Source of the DNA: Burkholderia territorii
GTDB lineage: Bacteria; Pseudomonadota; Gammaproteobacteria; Burkholderiales; Burkholderiaceae
Direction of reading: 5' to 3'
NCBI RefSeq assembly: GCF_902833055.1
Contig: NZ_CADFEJ010000001.1
Span: 310,001-374,000 of the forward strand
Length of the DNA: 64,000 nucleotides
The number at the start of each line of letters is the position of its first letter. The first letter of the stretch is position 1. A program made the position numbers and the translations under genes. This document shows positions 59,544-64,000 of the stretch, piece by piece. The notes beneath the pieces are model-generated. The model did not search any database. It saw nothing but the letters and a program-made list of their open reading frames with translations, and was not told where the DNA came from.

Positions 59544-60344
59544 ATGGATGGATTGAAGACCCTGGCCGTCGCCGTCGATGCGCGCGGCATCGCGACCGTC
59601 GCGCTGCAGCGCGGCGACGTGCTCAACGCGTTCGACGAGACGATGATCGCCGAGCTGACCGACGCATTCACGACGCTTGGCGGCCGCGACGACGTGCGCG
59701 TGATCGTGCTGCGCTCGGACGGCCGCGCGTTCTGCGCGGGCGCCGACCTGCAGTGGATGCAGCGCGCGAGCGCGAACGACGCGGCCGCGAACCTGCGCGA
59801 CGCCGAGCGGTTCGCCGCGATGATGCGCGCGATCCGGCAATGCCCGAAGCCGACGGTCGCGCGCGTGCAGGGCCACGCGTTCGGCGGCGGCGTCGGCCTG
59901 TGCGCGGCCTGCGACATCGTGATCGCCAGCGATCACGCGCGCTTCTCGGTCAGCGAGGCCCGTTTCGGGATTCTGCCGGCGGTGATCGGTCCGTATCTGG
60001 TCGAGGCGGTCGGCCAGCGCCAGGCGCGCCGGCTCGCGCTGACCGCGACGCAGATCGCGGCCGGCGAAGCCGTCGCGATCGGGCTGATCCATCAGGCCGT
60101 GCCGGCCGACGCACTCGATGCCGCGCTCGACAAGACGCTCGCCGAGCTGAGCCGCAATGGCCCGAACGCGCTGATGGAGATCAAGCGCTTTTTCGACGCG
60201 ATCGGCGAATATCCGCCGTCGGACGAACGCGCGGCGTTCACCGCGCAGACGATTTCCCGCGTGCGGGCGACGCCGGAAGCGAAGGAGGGCTTCGCCGCGT
60301 TCTTCGCGAAGCGGCCGCCGGCGTGGGAACCGGCCGCCGAATAA
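59544..60344 (+). CDS. Enoyl-CoA hydratase/isomerase family protein in the paa operon
   Basis: A 266-residue crotonase-fold enzyme. The oxyanion-hole residues lie in SDGRAFCAGADLQWMQ and VQGHAFGGGVGLCAACDIVI, and the C-terminal helix is normal. Position beside paaK and paaH suggests PaaF or PaaG (hydration of 2,3-dehydroadipyl-CoA or isomerisation of the epoxide). Yet the residues GADLQWM and ARFSVSEARFGILPAVIGPY are nearer to the LiuC/AtuE methylglutaconyl-CoA hydratases, as I judge by eye. I therefore leave the exact reaction open. Last gene of the operon; its stop is 120 bp before marC. Confidence 0.85.
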   Translation: MDGLKTLAVAVDARGIATVALQRGDVLNAFDETMIAELTDAFTTLGGRDDVRVIVLRSDGRAFCAGADLQWMQRASANDAAANLRDAERFAAMMRAIRQCPKPTVARVQGHAFGGGVGLCAACDIVIASDHARFSVSEARFGILPAVIGPYLVEAVGQRQARRLALTATQIAAGEAVAIGLIHQAVPADALDAALDKTLAELSRNGPNALMEIKRFFDAIGEYPPSDERAAFTAQTISRVRATPEAKEGFAAFFAKRPPAWEPAAE

Positions 60345-60464
60345 GCGTGTCGCGCGGCTCGCCGGGCCCGGGGCGCGATTTGCGTCGCGGGCGCGCACGC
60401 TTGCTCTACAATGCGTGACCCCCGGCGCGCCGCCGGCCGAGCCCTGACCGCTTCTTCGCTTCCG

Positions 60465-61139
60465 ATGATCGTCAACCGCCTTATCTCCGAGATCCTGTTC
60501 GGCTTCACAGGCCTGATCGGCATCATCAACCCGATCGGCATCGCGTTCCTGTTTCTCGAGCGTACCGAAGCGCTGACCGAACACGAGCGGAACCTGCTCG
60601 CGAAGAAGGTGGCGTTCAACGCGTTCGTCGTGTTGCTGGTCGCGTTCTTCGCCGGCACGCCGGTGCTGCATTTCTTCGGGATTTCGATGGAAGCGCTGCG
60701 GATCGGCGGCGGCTTCGCGGTCGCCGTCGCGGGCTGGCAGATGCTGAACGAGCCCGACGGGCCGGCGGGCGGCGGCGATACGCCGATCCAGCCGATCAAT
60801 GCGAACGCGATCATGACGCGCGCGTTCTTTCCGCTGACCGTGCCGCTGACGGTCGGCCCCGGCTCGATCGCCACCGCGATCGCGCTGAACGCGAACCGCA
60901 CGCACAAGCTGTCGGAGTTCATGCTGTCGAGCATCGTGTCGATTGCCGTTTCCGCGCTCGTCGCGGTCGTGATCTGGCTGACCTACAGCCGCGCCGCGCT
61001 GCTTTCCCGCTATCTCGGCACCGAAGGCACCAAGGTCGCGAAGCGCGTGTCGGCGTTCCTGCTGCTGTGCATCGGCGTGCAGATCATGCTGACCGGCTTC
61101 TCCGAATTCCTGCAACCGCTCGCCGACCAGATCAAATAA
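60465..61139 (+). CDS. MarC-family (UPF0056) integral membrane protein
   Basis: A 224-residue membrane protein with six predicted helices. The family signature GLIGIINPIGIAFLFLERTE is in helix 1, and MTRAFFPLTVPLTVGPGSIA marks the middle; SVSAFLLLCIGVQIMLTG is in the last helix. MarC was once tied to multiple antibiotic resistance, but that link has been withdrawn; its transport function is unknown. ATG at 60465 opens helix 1 directly; the 18 codons before it are arginine- and alanine-rich and unlikely. Separate from the paa operon by 120 bp with a possible -10 box (TACAAT at 60407). Confidence 0.9.
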   Translation: MIVNRLISEILFGFTGLIGIINPIGIAFLFLERTEALTEHERNLLAKKVAFNAFVVLLVAFFAGTPVLHFFGISMEALRIGGGFAVAVAGWQMLNEPDGPAGGGDTPIQPINANAIMTRAFFPLTVPLTVGPGSIATAIALNANRTHKLSEFMLSSIVSIAVSALVAVVIWLTYSRAALLSRYLGTEGTKVAKRVSAFLLLCIGVQIMLTGFSEFLQPLADQIK

Positions 61140-61224
61140 GCGGCTCCCGCGCCGCATGCGCTGACGGGCATCGACCGCGTTCGGGCAAGCGAGGCCGGCC
61201 CGATGCCGGCGCCGTGAGCGACGA

Positions 61225-62091
61225 TCAGCGCGCCACTGCGAGCATCGGGTACGTGAACAGCCCGAAGTGGATCGCGTTCAACCCCGCATGCGCGAGCGCG
61301 GACGCGAGCAACCCGCCGCGCCGCCATGCGAGGCCATAGCCGATGCCGGCCACCGTGCCGAGCACGATCCAGGGCCAGCCGGCGGCCGCGTGCGCGGCGC
61401 CGAACAGCACCGCGCCGATTGCAAGCGCGGCCCATGGCCCCCAGCCGAAGCGGCCGAGCACGCGCGTGAGCCCGCCCTGCACGTAACCGCGGAACAGCGC
61501 TTCCTCGGCGAGCGTGACGAGCAGCACGTTGTTGACGAGCCACATCCAGCCCGATGCCGGCCATTTCGGCGCCCAGCCGACCATCCCGAACGCGAGCGCG
61601 CCGGCCAGGCAGGCCGCCGCCGTCGCGACGGCCGCCACCGCGCCGGTGCGCAGCGCGCGCATCGGCGGGACGTCCGGCGCGACCCACGGCAGCACCCACA
61701 GCAGCCACAGGCCGACGAGCGGCTTGTCGAAATTCAGGTACATCGTGAACGGCACGGCATCGGGCGTGAAACGCGTCGGCTCGATCACACGCGGATTGTG
61801 GAAGCCGGGGATCAGGTGCAGGCTCAGCGCGATCGCGAGCGCGGCGAACACGGTGTGCGCGGCGATCCGCACCGCGAACGGACGGCCCGGCGCGACGCCC
61901 CAGGCAGCGGCCACGAGCAGCGCGAGCGGCGCGAGCACGATCGGCTCGAGCTTGCCGAACGCCAGCGCAGCGGCGTAGCCGAGCGCGGCAACGGCGATGC
62001 TCAGGCCATGCAGCGGGCGCTGCCACGCGAATGCGGCGCCGGCGAACAGCGCGAGCCAGATCGTGGCACAGGGAAGAAGCGAGAGAGACAT
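61225..62091 (-). CDS. CPBP-family intramembrane metalloprotease
   Basis: A 288-residue membrane protein with eight or so helices. The CPBP (Abi/Rce1-like) motifs are present: EEALFRG (E196, E197), the FGAAHAA helix with its metal-binding His, and SALAHAGLNAIHFG with the last His/Asn pair. Family members cut peptides in the membrane, process prenylated proteins in eukaryotes and confer bacteriocin immunity in some bacteria; the substrate here is unknown. Start MSLSLLP at 62091 leads straight into helix 1. Convergent with marC; possibly read with the VC0807-family gene upstream, 72 bp away. Confidence 0.9.
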   Translation of the reverse strand: MSLSLLPCATIWLALFAGAAFAWQRPLHGLSIAVAALGYAAALAFGKLEPIVLAPLALLVAAAWGVAPGRPFAVRIAAHTVFAALAIALSLHLIPGFHNPRVIEPTRFTPDAVPFTMYLNFDKPLVGLWLLWVLPWVAPDVPPMRALRTGAVAAVATAAACLAGALAFGMVGWAPKWPASGWMWLVNNVLLVTLAEEALFRGYVQGGLTRVLGRFGWGPWAALAIGAVLFGAAHAAAGWPWIVLGTVAGIGYGLAWRRGGLLASALAHAGLNAIHFGLFTYPMLAVAR

Positions 62092-62163
62092 GGGGCGATG
62101 CAGGGGCGGACGAAACGCCGCGCATCATACCCCAGCGGCCGTGACATGCCGCGGCGCGGGCGG

Positions 62164-62820
62164 TCAGCGGCCGGCGATCTCGGTGACGCCGTCGCGGGTC
62201 GGAATGTCGACGCTGTTGCGCTCGCGCATGCGCCGCCGGTACCAGAAGGTCCACAGCAGCAACGTGCCGAACACCGTGTAGCCCATGATCGGCGACACGA
62301 CCAGCACGCGCTCGACGGGCCACGTGACGACCATCCACAGGCGCAGCAGCATCTCGAGCGTCATGCTCGCACCCCAGACGAAAGTCATCAGCCGCAGCAT
62401 CTGGCGCAGCCCCGGCTGCTCGGCCCAGACCGTCTCGAAACGCGCGGCGCCGCCGGCCATCTCGCGGGCCACCGTCGCGCGCGCGAGATAGTAGATCAGC
62501 GGACGGTCGCGGAACAACGACAGCAGGAACACGACGCCGATCGTGCCGGACGCGAGCGATTCGCGCATCAGCAGCGTGCGCGCGCTGCCGCCGAGCGCCA
62601 TGCCGGCGATCGACAGCGCGATGCCGAGCAGCACGATGGCGGCCACCGCATCGATGCGGCGGGAGCGGATGAATTCGACGATGGACCAGACGATCGGCGG
62701 AATCGCCGACGCATACAGCGCGCCGGTTTCGCCGAAATATGGATGCGCGACCCGGTATGCGACCCAGGGCAGCAGCAGGTTGACGACGAGTTCGAGGATC
62801 AGGCCGGCTCGTGGTTTCAC
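62164..62820 (-). CDS. VC0807-family integral membrane protein
   Basis: A protein of 218 residues from GTG at 62820, with about six hydrophobic segments (LILELVVNLLLPWVAYR; ASAIPPIVWSIVEFIRSRR; GTIGVVFLLSLFRDRPLIYY). The RDRPLIYYLAR stretch is the hallmark of the VC0807 family, of unknown function. A longer frame begins at ATG 62937, but a -10-like TATACT and an inverted repeat (CTTCGA/TCGAAG) lie inside that extension, so the later start is preferred; other start codons remain possible. It precedes the CPBP protease gene by 72 bp on the same strand. Confidence 0.8.
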   Translation of the reverse strand: MKPRAGLILELVVNLLLPWVAYRVAHPYFGETGALYASAIPPIVWSIVEFIRSRRIDAVAAIVLLGIALSIAGMALGGSARTLLMRESLASGTIGVVFLLSLFRDRPLIYYLARATVAREMAGGAARFETVWAEQPGLRQMLRLMTFVWGASMTLEMLLRLWMVVTWPVERVLVVSPIMGYTVFGTLLLWTFWYRRRMRERNSVDIPTRDGVTEIAGR

Positions 62821-63021
62821 GGAAGCGGGCGCGCGGGCGGCGCGCGGGGCGGTGATGTCGCTTCGAGTATATCGAAGTCCGACCCCGCGCGCCGCACCCG
62901 GTGCCGTTGTGCGCGCACCGAAAACGGGCGGGAACACGTAGCGGCCGCGACCGGGCTACCCCCCAGGGTGGCGGCGCCGCGCCGTCCGGCACGCGGCGGG
63001 CATCGGCCGGTCGTTGGTCCG

Positions 63022-64000
63022 TCAGGCGGTCGCCGGCTGGACGATGATCTTCACGTTGCGGTCCTTGTGGTTGACCAGTTCCTCGAAGCCGTGCGTGACG
63101 ATGTCGCCGAGGCTGATGCGCCCGGTGATCAGCGGACGCACGTCGATGCGGCCGTCCGCGATGAAGCGGATCACGTCCGCGAATTCGCCGTTGTACGCGA
63201 GCGAGCCGATCACTTCCTTCTCGGTCGACACGATGTCGAAGAAGTTGAACGACGTCGGCTCCTCGAAGATGCCGACCATCACCGACTTGCCGGCCTTGCG
63301 GATCACGTCGATCGCAAGCTGCGCGGTGGCCGTGTGCCCGATGCACTCGAACGACACGTCCGCGCCGTAGCCGCCCGTCAGCGCCCTGACTTCCGCGATC
63401 GCGTCGGACGCCTTCGGATCGATCACGACCGTCGCGCCCACTTCCAGCGCCTTCTGCTTGCGCGCGGCCGACATTTCCAGCGCGATCACGCGTCCGGCGC
63501 CCGCGGCCTTCGCGCACATGATCGTGCACAGGCCGATCGTGCCCGCGCCGACCACGACGACCGTCTGCCCGACGATGTTGCCGGCCTTCTTCACCGCGTG
63601 CAGCCCGACCGCGAGCGGCTCGATCAACGCGCCGGCCTCGGTCGGGAAGTCGTCGGGCAGCTTGTACAGCAGCTCGGCCGGCACGTTGACGAATTCGGCG
63701 AACGCGCCGTTGTTCATCAGCCCGGTAAACGCGAGGTTCTCGCAGATGTTGTACAGCCGTGCCGGCAATACCAGCAGGTGCCGCAATGCTGGCACGCGTC
63801 GGCCGTCACGCGCTCGCCAAGCGCGAAGCCCGTCACACCGGCGCCGAGCGCCGCGATTTCGCCGCTGAACTCATGGCCGAGGATGCACTGGCCCTTCAGG
63901 CCCGTCAGCGGATGCGGCGCGTCGACCGGGATGAACACGGGGCCGGCGACGTACTCGTGCAGGTCGGAGCCGCAGATGCCGCACCAGTGCACGCGGATCT
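63022..64000 (-). pseudogene. Zinc-dependent 2,3-butanediol-type dehydrogenase with a one-base frameshift (5' end outside window)
   Basis: Two frames together spell one medium-chain alcohol dehydrogenase. The first (from the window edge to ~63756) has the catalytic zinc motifs [12 protein letters not shown] and GHEFSGEI and begins the structural-zinc cysteine cluster ([13 protein letters not shown]). The second, shifted by one base, continues with [20 protein letters not shown], the NAD(P) motif VVVVGAGTIGLCTIMCAKAA and the normal C-terminus. The break is where GGCTGTAC stands in place of an expected GGCCTGTAC, so one C is missing near 63755. As written the protein would lose its cofactor domain. 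It could be a real pseudogene or a sequencing slip in a GC-rich site. Expected reaction: (R,R)-2,3-butanediol/acetoin or polyol oxidation. Confidence 0.85.

Overview
The window is GC-rich, densely packed chromosomal DNA of a Burkholderia, most likely of the B. cepacia complex. Codon use is strongly GC-biased. The region at 35.6-39.0 kb encodes a three-subunit FAD-dependent glucose dehydrogenase that matches the well-known B. cepacia enzyme in subunit order, lengths and cysteine motifs. The gene mix (many LysR/MarR regulators, MFS carriers, porin, split phenylacetate cluster) suits a secondary Burkholderia replicon; that last point is inference. I saw no rRNA, tRNA, insertion sequence, prophage or CRISPR array.

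Layout. 0-6.7 kb: end of a peptide-type ABC binding protein, two small exported proteins, a bestrophin-like channel and an FdhF/YdeP-type molybdoenzyme, divergent from a MocR-type regulator. 6.8-15.1 kb: a YbdG-type MscS channel, a MarR-hydrolase-MFS operon, the D,D-endopeptidase PbpG, a LysR regulator and an outer-membrane beta-barrel protein. 15.2-18.6 kb: the Mg2+ P-type ATPase MgtA behind a leader of about 550 nt with its own promoter, two small upstream reading frames and stacked hairpins. 18.7-29.3 kb: an S8 lipoprotein protease, a GltI-like binding protein, a Bcr/CflA MFS, a TPM/LemA pair and PBP1C. 29.3-35.3 kb: a 2010-residue alpha-2-macroglobulin paired with PBP1C. 35.6-40.8 kb: glucose dehydrogenase operon, DoxX, porin. 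41-45.5 kb: an MFS/M20 amidohydrolase pair with a divergent LysR, then PpnP. 46-49.6 kb: HPP-CBS, MarR and ClC-CBS genes around a striking AT-rich palindrome. 49.9-54.8 kb: two LysR genes and a two-gene operon coding for a membrane coiled-coil protein and a binding-protein/LysM fusion. 54.9-62.9 kb: a ChaA-type antiporter, phenylacetate genes paaH-paaK-enoyl-CoA hydratase behind a TetR-type palindrome, MarC, a CPBP protease and a VC0807-family protein. 63.0-64.0 kb: a zinc alcohol dehydrogenase interrupted by a one-base frameshift and running off the window.

How genes work together. PBP1C and alpha-2-macroglobulin form the usual periplasmic murein-repair/protease-trap pair. The glucose dehydrogenase oxidises periplasmic glucose and passes electrons through its tri-haem cytochrome to the respiratory chain. 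PaaK activates phenylacetate and PaaH performs a late beta-oxidation step. The most promising unexplained structure is the mgtA leader, which looks like a translation- and hairpin-based Mg2+ switch that does not resemble the enterobacterial mgtL leader or the M-box in primary sequence as far as I can judge by eye.
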